From Neobacillus cucumis (GTDB lineage: Bacteria > Bacillota > Bacilli > Bacillales_B > DSM-18226): a stretch of DNA of 64,000 nt. The notes beneath the pieces were generated by a model. That model was not told the DNA's origin. It was given only the letters and a program-made list of their open reading frames with translations, and made no database searches. Shown one piece after another: positions 1-7,078 of this stretch. Every line of letters starts with the position of its first letter. Within the stretch, counting starts at the first letter, position 1. The stretch is from the NCBI RefSeq assembly GCF_016107705.1, contig NZ_JAEHGC010000019.1, positions 1 through 64,000 of the forward strand, read 5' to 3'. Made by a program: the position numbers and the translations under genes.

Positions 1-170
1 TTTTCAAACGAACGGGCACTATGAGGGCCTGTCAGTGCCCGCAAAGCTTAAATTTTCATTCGTGCGGTCACTAAGAGCGATTGTCAATTCAATTAAAAGG
101 CCACTTAAACGCTTAAGTATATATAAATTACTGCAAAAACACTTCAAAAATCCCTAGCTTCATATAAACA

Positions 171-201
171 ATGCACACGAGACCATAAATCTCGTGTGCA
201 T
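171..201 (-). terminator. Terminator-like hairpin after the oxidoreductase operon
   Basis: A perfect 12-bp inverted repeat (ATGCACACGAGA and its complement) with a 7-nt loop lies just beyond the stop of the minus-strand alpha/beta gene. On the minus strand it is followed by a moderately U-rich stretch. Positions 1-170 hold no supportable gene; they contain only a weaker dyad (13-20 with 34-41). Confidence 0.6.
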
Positions 202-214
202 AGCTTTGCTCATT

Positions 215-2527
215 TTATAAATATGGACTCTCATGCTTCGCCTTCAGCCTCATCCAGCGGCGCTCCACTTCATCATCAAACATCTGCAGCATTTCTTTAC
301 TCTCTTCCCTTAGCAAATGCTTCGTTTTTCCCATCATCTGCAGCCAATCAGACACCGCAACTCGTTTACTCTTACTTTCAGGGTCATACGTAATCGTCGT
401 AATGCCGCGTTCCACTTCATAAAGAGGGAAGAAACAAGAATTAACGGCCGCTTCCACAATCGTCTGGCCTAATTCATCCTTTGATTTCCAGTTCAATGGG
501 CACGTAATCAGAATCTTTCCGTACACCAAACCTTCGTTTTGCGCATACCACTGGGCTTTTGCAGCCTTTTTCAGAAGATCCCGGTCAAATGCCTCCGTTC
601 CAGTAAAAACATACGGAATATGGGTGGCCGCCATAATTTGGGCCGTATCCTTATGATGAAACGGCTTCCCATTTTGGAAGCTGCCAACACTTGAGGTACT
701 CGTCATATGGCCCATTGGCGTCGAATAGGACATCTGGCTGCCCGTGTTCATGTAGCCTTCGTTATCATACTCAAGGATAATCATTTTATGGTTGCGCAAG
801 GCTGTACCGATTGCCGGCCCCATGCCAATATCCATACCGCCGTCACCCGTCACCATCACAAAGGTGAAATCATCGCTCAAGCCGAGGTCATCCAGCTCGC
901 CGCGCCGTTTGCGTTCATGGAACATCTCGACAAGTCCAGAAAGAGTAGCAGAGCCATTTTGGAAGAGATTATGGATATAGGTTGCTTTATGGGCACTGTA
1001 AGGGAACCCGGTTGTTACAACCATGGCACAGCCAGTATGAAATAGGGCAACAATATCTCCTTCAATTCCTTTAAAAAACAATTCAAGGCCCGAGAAAATT
1101 CCACATCCAGGGCAGGCACCGTGCCCGGAGGCAAGCCGTTTTGGCTTTTTCGTCAAGCTTCTTAACGGAGGAATTTTCACTTTTAATTCACCGGTTTTAT
1201 CATCAGGAGTTACCGTGATTAATCCCGTGTTTAAGTCTTCTTTTTTCATCGGATTTAAAACACGTTTTGGTGCATATTCAGGTCTGCCGGGATTATGGCC
1301 AAAATAGGCAAATGCCTGTTCGACCTCGCCTTTCTCAGCGGCTTCCAAAGCTATCTGGAAAAAATGCTCCGCATCATCGGCATAAAAATCCTTGCCGCCA
1401 AGGCCGTAAACTCTATTGACCACTTTTGTATGACTGTTCCCAAAGGTTTGCAAAGCTGCCCTTACTTCGAGTGCCATATTACCGCCGTGGGCACCATAGG
1501 AGTCTGCACGATCGCCAACTGTAAGCGCTTTTACATTTTTTAAGGCTTCTACTAATTTTTGTTGCGGGAAGGGACGGATCATATTAGGAGAGATGACACC
1601 AGCTTTTATCCCTTTTAAACGGAGCCTGTCAGCAACATCCTTACAAACTTCAGCAGCGGAATTTAACATAAATACAGCAATCTCTGCATCATCCATCCGA
1701 TATAAATCAAGAACAGGATATTCGCGCCCTGTTAATTCTGCATACTCTTTTGAAATCCTTTCGAAAACCTGCTCGGCTTTATACATTGCTTCAGATTGCT
1801 GAAAACAATTATTAATATAGTCCGGTTCATTCATGTATGGCCCGATGGTGACCGGATTTTCCCGGTCCAAGGCATGAGGGAAGTCCCTCGGTGGTTCGCC
1901 AATAAACTGTTGTACATCTTTCCGATCCTTTACTACCTGTACCCGCCGTTTTTGGTGAGAAGTAAAATAACCATCAAATGAAACAATTACTGGAAGCCGT
2001 ACTTCTGGATCTTCTGCTAGTTTAATAGCGATAATATTCATATCATAGACAATTTGCGGGTCACGGGCCATTAAAATGGGCCAGCCAGTGTTCAAGGCGA
2101 AATATAAGTCAGAATGATCGCCGTGGATGTTCAACGGTCCCGAAACAGAGCGGTTAACCAAGTTTAAGACCATTGGAAAACGTGTACCAGATTGGACGGG
2201 CAGCTGTTCAAGCATATAGAGGAATCCATTTGCGCTGGTTGCGTTAAAAACCCGTCCGCCGCCTGTCGAAGCCCCGTAACAGATACCGGCGGAGCCGTGC
2301 TCGCCATCAGCCGGAATTAGAACAATATCGTGCTCGCCTTTGGCTTTCATGCTATCGAGGAACTGAGCCACCTCTGTGGAAGGGGAGATTGGATAATATC
2401 CCATCACATGGTAATTAATTTGGTGGGCTGCATAGGCTGCCATTTCATTCCCGGATTCAAAAACAACGGTTTGTTCCGCAGCACCTTTTGGAACCTGTAA
2501 TTTTTCTTGGTTTAAATCGATCGACAT
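215..2527 (-). CDS. 2-oxoacid:ferredoxin oxidoreductase, fused alpha-beta subunit
   Basis: A 770-residue thiamine-diphosphate enzyme expected to decarboxylate a 2-oxoacid oxidatively to an acyl-CoA and pass electrons to ferredoxin. The N-terminal ~400 residues look like the alpha subunit (pyrimidine-binding and domain II, with the YPISPST and DGEHGSAG segments). The C-terminal ~300 residues look like the beta subunit, with the cluster-ligand segment ACPGCG, the HTGCAMVV segment and the TPP-binding GDGGMDIG. These parts are usually separate polypeptides, so this is a fusion. It is downstream gene of a two-gene operon, 19 nt after the gamma-delta gene, with a GGAAAGGGCGG ribosome site. The substrate (pyruvate, 2-oxoglutarate or branched-chain) cannot be told from the sequence. 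Confidence 0.88.
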   Translation of the reverse strand: MSIDLNQEKLQVPKGAAEQTVVFESGNEMAAYAAHQINYHVMGYYPISPSTEVAQFLDSMKAKGEHDIVLIPADGEHGSAGICYGASTGGGRVFNATSANGFLYMLEQLPVQSGTRFPMVLNLVNRSVSGPLNIHGDHSDLYFALNTGWPILMARDPQIVYDMNIIAIKLAEDPEVRLPVIVSFDGYFTSHQKRRVQVVKDRKDVQQFIGEPPRDFPHALDRENPVTIGPYMNEPDYINNCFQQSEAMYKAEQVFERISKEYAELTGREYPVLDLYRMDDAEIAVFMLNSAAEVCKDVADRLRLKGIKAGVISPNMIRPFPQQKLVEALKNVKALTVGDRADSYGAHGGNMALEVRAALQTFGNSHTKVVNRVYGLGGKDFYADDAEHFFQIALEAAEKGEVEQAFAYFGHNPGRPEYAPKRVLNPMKKEDLNTGLITVTPDDKTGELKVKIPPLRSLTKKPKRLASGHGACPGCGIFSGLELFFKGIEGDIVALFHTGCAMVVTTGFPYSAHKATYIHNLFQNGSATLSGLVEMFHERKRRGELDDLGLSDDFTFVMVTGDGGMDIGMGPAIGTALRNHKMIILEYDNEGYMNTGSQMSYSTPMGHMTSTSSVGSFQNGKPFHHKDTAQIMAATHIPYVFTGTEAFDRDLLKKAAKAQWYAQNEGLVYGKILITCPLNWKSKDELGQTIVEAAVNSCFFPLYEVERGITTITYDPESKSKRVAVSDWLQMMGKTKHLLREESKEMLQMFDDEVERRWMRLKAKHESPYL

Positions 2528-2546
2528 TTTTATACCGCCCTTTCCT

Positions 2547-3557
2547 TTAATTTTGATTCACTAAATCGAATAAATGGGGGACGCGATTCTTGTCGGCGTA
2601 GCCGTCATTGTATTCTCTTTCTCCTGATAAAGCATCAACCGGGCAAGCTGTCACACATTTTAAGCAGCCTTTGCAATATTGATAGTCAATCCCTTTCAGG
2701 AACATTTGCGGCCGGCCTCGTTTGTCATCTTTTTCCTCCCAAACAAAGCAAAAGTCTGGGCATGCCGTGTCACAGGCTGCGCAATTAATACATTTTTCTT
2801 CGTGAAAATGTGGGAGCATACCCGCTCGCGAAATGCTTAAATCTTTTAAAATGCTGTTGCCCGGATTGGTGATCGTGCCGCCAATCGTTTGAGTTTCATA
2901 GCCAAGTAGTGGTTCCGCTCTTTTAAACGGTTCTAGTTCCGTGCTAATTTCTACAGGATAGTTTTTGAATTTAACTTCTTGATAGCCACGGTCAAATGTT
3001 CGGAGATTGGGTTCAACCAGGTGGGGATATTTTTTCTCAAAGGTGCGGCGAATGGTTTGTTTCATGGACTCAGGGTCTAGAAAGTCTAAAATACGATAAA
3101 GGGCCCCAAGCATTGCAGTATTGGCTTTGGTCTTTTCATCTAGGGCGATTCCGGTTGCATCAACAATAGCAATCGTTCCGCCCGGTATTTTTATTTGTTG
3201 TTTAAGTTCATCGGGAGATTTTAAAGAATTTACTAAGATGGTGCTGTCGGGATAGATTCCGCTTGTACAGTTGATGGTTTTAAAAAGGGCATCATGGAAA
3301 ATGCCGACAACGTGAGGGCGTTCAATGGGTGTGGTATCTCGAATGGTGGTTTCAGGATCGCAAAATCGGATATGTGCTTTTACAGGGGAGCCTTTTTTCT
3401 CAGAACCGTAGGATGAAAAACCAACCCCATTTAGTCCGTTTCCAACGACTCCATCCTCGGAAAGTAATTTTCCCGCAAGATTTGCTCCTAATCCTCCGAT
3501 AGATTCCAGTCGGATTTCAAAAAAACCTAATTCATTCACTTTTGGTAATTTTGACAA
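2547..3557 (-). CDS. 2-oxoacid:ferredoxin oxidoreductase, gamma-delta subunit
   Basis: Partner subunit of the fused alpha-beta gene. The N-terminal ~190 residues match the gamma domain (LESIGGLGANLAGK). The C-terminus carries two ferredoxin-type motifs, CINCAACDTACP and CKGCLKCVTACP, for two [4Fe-4S] clusters. I chose the TTG at 3557 because a TGGAGGAATC site sits 7 nt upstream; the longer frame from 3590, also TTG, has no such site. That gives 336 residues. It is the first gene of the pair, so the complex would be gamma-delta plus alpha-beta, a cytoplasmic iron-sulfur enzyme. Confidence 0.85.
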   Translation of the reverse strand: MSKLPKVNELGFFEIRLESIGGLGANLAGKLLSEDGVVGNGLNGVGFSSYGSEKKGSPVKAHIRFCDPETTIRDTTPIERPHVVGIFHDALFKTINCTSGIYPDSTILVNSLKSPDELKQQIKIPGGTIAIVDATGIALDEKTKANTAMLGALYRILDFLDPESMKQTIRRTFEKKYPHLVEPNLRTFDRGYQEVKFKNYPVEISTELEPFKRAEPLLGYETQTIGGTITNPGNSILKDLSISRAGMLPHFHEEKCINCAACDTACPDFCFVWEEKDDKRGRPQMFLKGIDYQYCKGCLKCVTACPVDALSGEREYNDGYADKNRVPHLFDLVNQN

Positions 3558-3780
3558 ATAGATTCCTCCAATCTTATCGAATAGTACCAATGTTATGAAT
3601 TATCAATAAATTCAGTATCATTATTGTAACAGGATAAAAAAATAATTACAACAGATTATATTTTAAATTAATTATATGTATATTTTTGTGCGTTTATGTT
3701 GAAGTTAAAAGGGTTTATAGAAAAAGAAAAATTTCGAGTTGATATAGTACAGAAAAACAGTTGTTATATAACAAAATGTA

Positions 3781-3810
3781 AAAAAGTGAAGGAGCATTCC
3801 TTCACTTTTT
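3781..3810 (-). terminator. Intrinsic terminator
   Basis: A 13-bp perfect stem (AAAAAGTGAAGGA and its complement, 4-nt loop) ends at the stop codon of the minus-strand membrane gene. U-rich flanks on both strands make it a bidirectional-type terminator. The rest of 3591-3780 is AT-rich with no gene seen. Confidence 0.8.
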
Positions 3811-4283
3811 TATCTATAGTATAAAGATTTCTGAAAGAGTTTTTCATAAGCCATTTGAAAGCCATATAATACGACTGTTTTTATTAGAAAAACAAGAGAT
3901 AGTTGAAACTTACTTAAACGTACCAGCGAGACATAACCGATTTTTTTAAATAGGTCTAACCCCAAATAGGTAAAAGCGGCATCAACGAGGATATTGACGA
4001 AAATGTATAAAGGAAACTTGCCAAACGTGTATTTTAAAATCCAAAGGGATCCGACTAAAAACGGTCCGAAAATCAATGGCATTTCTCCTAATACATTCGG
4101 TTTAATATTAAGAGGGAACCACCACCATTTCCTTTTTTCTGCCAACCTGCCTTCAAATATAAGGTAAAGGCACATAAACAGTCCTGACGGAAGGTACCGT
4201 TTCATTGTTTTGTTACCAAGAAGTGGGATTGTGAGCCAGGGTAATAAAAACATTAGCAGAATTAATAATTTTGTATTTTTCAT
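3810..4283 (-). CDS. Small multipass membrane protein, function unknown
   Basis: 157 residues starting at the ATG at 4283, which has AAAGGATG upstream; the longer frame to 4427 has no comparable site. Four hydrophobic segments are visible: residues ~5-20, ~30-45, ~75-110 (GPFLVGSLWILKYTF and following) and ~135-150. A basic, tryptophan-rich patch (EKRKWWWF) lies near residue 50. I see no catalytic motif. It diverges from the neighbouring membrane gene at 4442, and I do not recognise the family well enough to assign a role. Confidence 0.65.
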   Translation of the reverse strand: MKNTKLLILLMFLLPWLTIPLLGNKTMKRYLPSGLFMCLYLIFEGRLAEKRKWWWFPLNIKPNVLGEMPLIFGPFLVGSLWILKYTFGKFPLYIFVNILVDAAFTYLGLDLFKKIGYVSLVRLSKFQLSLVFLIKTVVLYGFQMAYEKLFQKSLYYR

Positions 4284-4441
4284 GCTAAAACATCCTTTAT
4301 GTGATCTTAATATATTTATTTTTCCTATTCTAGGCAGGTTTATGTGGTATAAAACATCGCATTTCAAATGTCGCAATAATTGGAATAAAAAGGAAGGTGA
4401 ATAGAAAAAATAAATAAAAAAATACAAAAAAGGAAATTGCC

Positions 4442-4862
4442 ATGAGGATTATTGCTGCATTGTTTTCAATCATTATGCCGGGATTTGGTCAGTTCTATAA
4501 TCGGCAAATGATTAAAGGTGTGCTTTTTGTTGTGTTTGAACATTTTGATAACATAGTTGGAAACATAAATAGTGCAAATCCAGCTAGATTTTAATGGATT
4601 TCACCAAAAAGCATTAGAGTCAGTCGTTTATGATGGACTATTATTTTACCCAGGTTTCTACGTGTATGTTGTGTGGGATGCCTGGTTTTATGCAAAGGAA
4701 GGGGCAAATAAAACAACGACTGCCATTCCCTTTATCATTGGCGGTTTTTTAGGAGAAATAAGTGCCATTTTTTCTGCTAAAGTGCCGTTTCCATCCTTAA
4801 CTGCGGGGCTACTAATATTGGTCCCAATGATTATCGGAATGGTTATTTTTAGGAAGCAATAA
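4442..4862 (+). pseudogene. Frameshifted small membrane protein gene
   Basis: The first frame (ATG 4442, preceded by AAGGAAA) encodes 50 residues beginning MRIIAALFSIIMPGFGQFYN, typical of short membrane proteins with a PGFGQFYNRQ start, and stops at 4592-4594. The +1 frame continues directly (from 4572) as a hydrophobic protein ending IGMVIFRKQ at 4862. Removing one A from the AAA at 4577-4579 would join the frames into one ~139-residue protein reading ...NINSAIQLDFNGFHQ.... I infer a single-base insertion in a short A-tract. A sequencing error or slippage-rescued gene cannot be excluded. Confidence 0.7.
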
Positions 4863-4968
4863 ACTATGACAGGATTTAAAGTTCATTAATAAAAAGTCCA
4901 AACATACATATTAAAGGAGGACGACCTATAGATTAATTAAAACTGAATTTAAAGGGGAAAGAATCCTT

Positions 4969-5700
4969 ATGGAATTTCTACAAGAATTAATCAATCATTT
5001 TAGCCCATTTTTGTCTTTAGAGGCTGTTGCAAAAATTATCTCAGATCCCGCAAGCTGGGGTGTTATTGGCACACTTGTGGTTCTTGAGGGATTATTATCT
5101 GCCGATAATGCTATTGTCTTAGCAGTTATGGTCAAGCACCTGCCAAAGAATCAAAGAAAAAAAGCCTTATTTTATGGAATATTTGGAGCCTATTTTTTCC
5201 GTATATTCGCAATTGGATTAGGAGTAACGCTAATCAATATCGCGTGGATTAAAATTATCTGCGGCCATTATCTATTGTGGATTGTTTTTCAAAACTTTAT
5301 CAACAAAAAAGAGGAGGAAGGCGAAGTCCATGCTAGAAAAATGGGATTTTGGAGGACCGTTTTAACCGTGGAACTCATGGACATTGCTTTTAGTTTTGAC
5401 AGTATAATTGCTGCATTTGGTGTATCCAATCAAGTGTGGGTTCTCTTTATAGGAGGGGTGTTAGGAATCTTAATGATGCGCGGCGTGGCCCAAGTTTTCC
5501 TTGCCTTGATTGAAAAAGTACCGGAGCTTGAAACAACTGCTTTTATCTTAATTGCGATTATCGGCGTAAAAATGATTGCCTCTGTATTTGGATTCCATCT
5601 TGACCAAATCATCTTTTTCAGCACATTGGTTGCCTTATTTTTGGGGACCTTTATCGTTTATTTCTTTAGAAAAAAAATAATTTTTTGGAAATCCTTCTAG
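4969..5700 (+). CDS. TerC-family membrane protein
   Basis: 243 residues with about seven hydrophobic segments and the two acidic signatures of the TerC family: GLLSADNAIVLAV near residue 45 and VELMDIAFSFDSI near residue 135. B. subtilis members (YceF, YkoY) are linked to manganese export coupled to secretion, so a metal-efflux role at the plasma membrane is the best guess. Ribosome site AAAGGGGAAAG precedes ATG 4969. No yybP-ykoY-type manganese riboswitch is visible in the 106-nt gap upstream, which is what one would look for on a ykoY orthologue. Confidence 0.85.
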   Translation: MEFLQELINHFSPFLSLEAVAKIISDPASWGVIGTLVVLEGLLSADNAIVLAVMVKHLPKNQRKKALFYGIFGAYFFRIFAIGLGVTLINIAWIKIICGHYLLWIVFQNFINKKEEEGEVHARKMGFWRTVLTVELMDIAFSFDSIIAAFGVSNQVWVLFIGGVLGILMMRGVAQVFLALIEKVPELETTAFILIAIIGVKMIASVFGFHLDQIIFFSTLVALFLGTFIVYFFRKKIIFWKSF

Positions 5701-5769
5701 TAAATTCGCCGTTGCCCGAACCTTCATTTTTCATTTATTAATATATATGGAGAAAGTCGGTGGTTTTTT

Positions 5770-6141
5770 TTGGCAAATGGATTTTATCATACGGAAGTTA
5801 TTGATATTGTGACAAGTGTTACGGGCGGATCAAAATGCAGGATGCATTTTCAATTGACGACAGAAAGTATGACTGGCGGGGGATTAACGACGATTACCTA
5901 TACGATTACAAACTTTCTGGATTCAAACTGTTTGATTTTTTACTTAACAGTAGATGAGCATTTGTTCCCTTTTGATCCAGGCATCGCTCCAGGCGGTATC
6001 GGTACCATTAAATTCTCCAGAAACGGTGCTTCTGTTCCCGCAATCGGCAATGTCTATATGGAATGCGGCGGCCTGGAATTTGAATTCGGCTCACTGTGTA
6101 CTGCCGTGTTAAAGGGAGATTGCGGCAACCCATCTGAATAA
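5770..6141 (+). CDS. Hypothetical Cys-containing beta-rich protein
   Basis: 123 residues from a TTG (5770), rich in Thr, Gly, Ile and Phe in an alternating pattern that suggests beta strands. Five cysteines are spread along it (SKC, NC, ECGG, LC, DCGN). No signal peptide, membrane segment or catalytic motif is seen. The start is uncertain: GGAGAAAG lies 13 nt upstream across a run of eight T, so the true start could shift if that run varies. A spore-surface or self-assembling role is only speculation from composition. Confidence 0.55.
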   Translation: MANGFYHTEVIDIVTSVTGGSKCRMHFQLTTESMTGGGLTTITYTITNFLDSNCLIFYLTVDEHLFPFDPGIAPGGIGTIKFSRNGASVPAIGNVYMECGGLEFEFGSLCTAVLKGDCGNPSE

Positions 6142-6259
6142 TACATTAAAGGAATTCCAGCAGATAGGGGACAAGAAACAGATAAATGGCGAGATTTTAA
6201 TTTACAGAAGGCCTATATGAAATAAGGTTAATTTGAATAAACTCGCTAGATTAGTGCAG

Positions 6260-6292
6260 AATAATAACCATTAAGTAATGGAGGTTATTATT
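6260..6292 (+). promoter_or_regulatory. Hairpin burying a Shine-Dalgarno sequence
   Basis: AATAATAA-CCATTA, loop AG, then TAATGG-AGG-TTATTATT: an 8-bp plus 6-bp stem in which the only unpaired bases on the right arm are AGG, the core of the GGAGG ribosome site. The hairpin ends at 6292, directly against the TTG start at 6293. It could limit translation initiation. Confidence 0.55.
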
Positions 6293-6439
6293 TTGTTAAA
6301 TAAAAAAACTAAGCTAACATCTTTATTTTGGATAGCCATACTTGGTTTAATATTAACAACAATTTATACAATAATCCTTGGTATTTTAGGATATAGAACC
6401 ATGAACAGGATTGATTTTATCTATAAACAGAATAAATAA
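6293..6439 (+). CDS. Single-pass small membrane peptide
   Basis: 48 residues from TTG 6293, with GGAGG 8 nt upstream. After a short basic start (MLNKKTK), residues ~10-32 form one hydrophobic span (LFWIAILGLILTTIYTIILG), followed by a basic, polar tail ending YKQNK. The topology suggests an N-in or tail-out membrane microprotein. It is followed closely by a terminator, so it is its own transcription unit or the last gene of one. Its ribosome site sits in a hairpin. Function unknown. Confidence 0.55.
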   Translation: MLNKKTKLTSLFWIAILGLILTTIYTIILGILGYRTMNRIDFIYKQNK

Positions 6440-6462
6440 AGAAAAAATAGTTAGGATCAGAC

Positions 6463-6485
6463 CGCTCATTTGGGCGTTTTTTTTT
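6463..6485 (+). terminator. Probable terminator
   Basis: A short CGCTC/GGGCG stem (one G-U pair, 4-nt loop) followed by nine T residues, 23 nt after the stop of the 48-residue membrane peptide. Confidence 0.55.
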
Positions 6486-6518
6486 ATCAATATTTGGATA
6501 CTATACTAAAAGTGATTC

Positions 6519-6546
6519 AACGTTCAAAGTTAACTCTTTGAACGTT
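6519..6546. repeat. Perfect 11-bp inverted repeat
   Basis: AACGTTCAAAG and its exact complement separated by TTAACT. It is followed by TGTTTGTTATT rather than a clean T-run, so it could be a weak terminator or an operator. Confidence 0.5.
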
Positions 6547-6609
6547 TGTTTGTTATTCTATATTTAAAAAGTGATAAAGAAAAAAATACATTACTTTTTC
6601 ATGGCAAAA

Positions 6610-6630
6610 ATTGTAACATCTTGTTACAAT
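6610..6630. promoter_or_regulatory. GlnR/TnrA-like box
   Basis: ATTGTAAC-N5-GTTACAAT is a perfect 8-bp dyad, and its core (6612-6628) fits the GlnR/TnrA consensus TGTNA-N7-TNACA at every fixed position. No T-run follows, so it does not look like a terminator. The nearest gene downstream on the plus strand starts at 6814. The match is by eye only. Confidence 0.45.
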
Positions 6631-6813
6631 AAACATCAAAATACAACTCAATTGGATTCTGCAAGAAAGAAAAAATTATTCGTATACCCCCTTAATCAAA
6701 GAGGCTATGTCGAATGAATATCATTGTACGATATACCAATTTTGATAGATAATGAGATTGTATTCTCAAAAATTAGGAATTAGTTTTAGGAGTTTTTGAA
6801 AGGGAGATTTACA

Positions 6814-7014
6814 TTGAAGGAATATATTGTTTGTTATACATTGGATCATGATATTAAACGCGTAAAAATTTTAAAAGATCAAGAGGTTAAAAAGGAAGAG
6901 ATCAAACAAGAAGTGTTAGATAAGGTTCTCCAGCATTCTTACATTGTGGCAAATTGTGAACAAGGGGATTACCGGATCAATTCTTCCTCCATTCGATATA
7001 TACGAGTTTTATAA
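6814..7014 (+). CDS. Small hypothetical protein
   Basis: 66 residues from TTG 6814, which has AAAGGGAG 7 nt upstream; a longer reading from 6796 would swallow that site. Sequence is charged and without membrane segments (KEYIVCYTLDHDIKRVKILK, then EEIKQEVLDKVLQHSYIVANCEQGDYRINSSSIRYIRVL in two overlapping halves that look like strand-helix-strand). Two cysteines, no recognised motif. It lies 64 nt before the penicillin-binding protein gene and may share its transcript. Possible nitrogen control through the box at 6610. Confidence 0.55.
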   Translation: MKEYIVCYTLDHDIKRVKILKDQEVKKEEIKQEVLDKVLQHSYIVANCEQGDYRINSSSIRYIRVL

Positions 7015-7078
7015 AGCGTGATACAATGTTCACTTAGTAACAACATTGTGTAACTTATAGCAACGGGAGAGAGAAAGA

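Larger units (their letters stand above)
6440..6813. other. 374-nt gene-free stretch with two dyads
   Basis: No gene supported here. It holds the terminator at 6463-6485, a perfect 11-bp inverted repeat at 6519-6546 (AACGTTCAAAG, 6-nt spacer TTAACT) and a separate GlnR/TnrA-like dyad at 6610-6630. The remainder is AT-rich sequence leading to the ribosome site of the gene at 6814. Confidence 0.6.

Noticed and set aside
13..41. Dyad CGGGCACT/AGTGCCCG at the left end
   Set aside because: Long 13-nt loop and no T-run; no gene next to it in the window to give it meaning.
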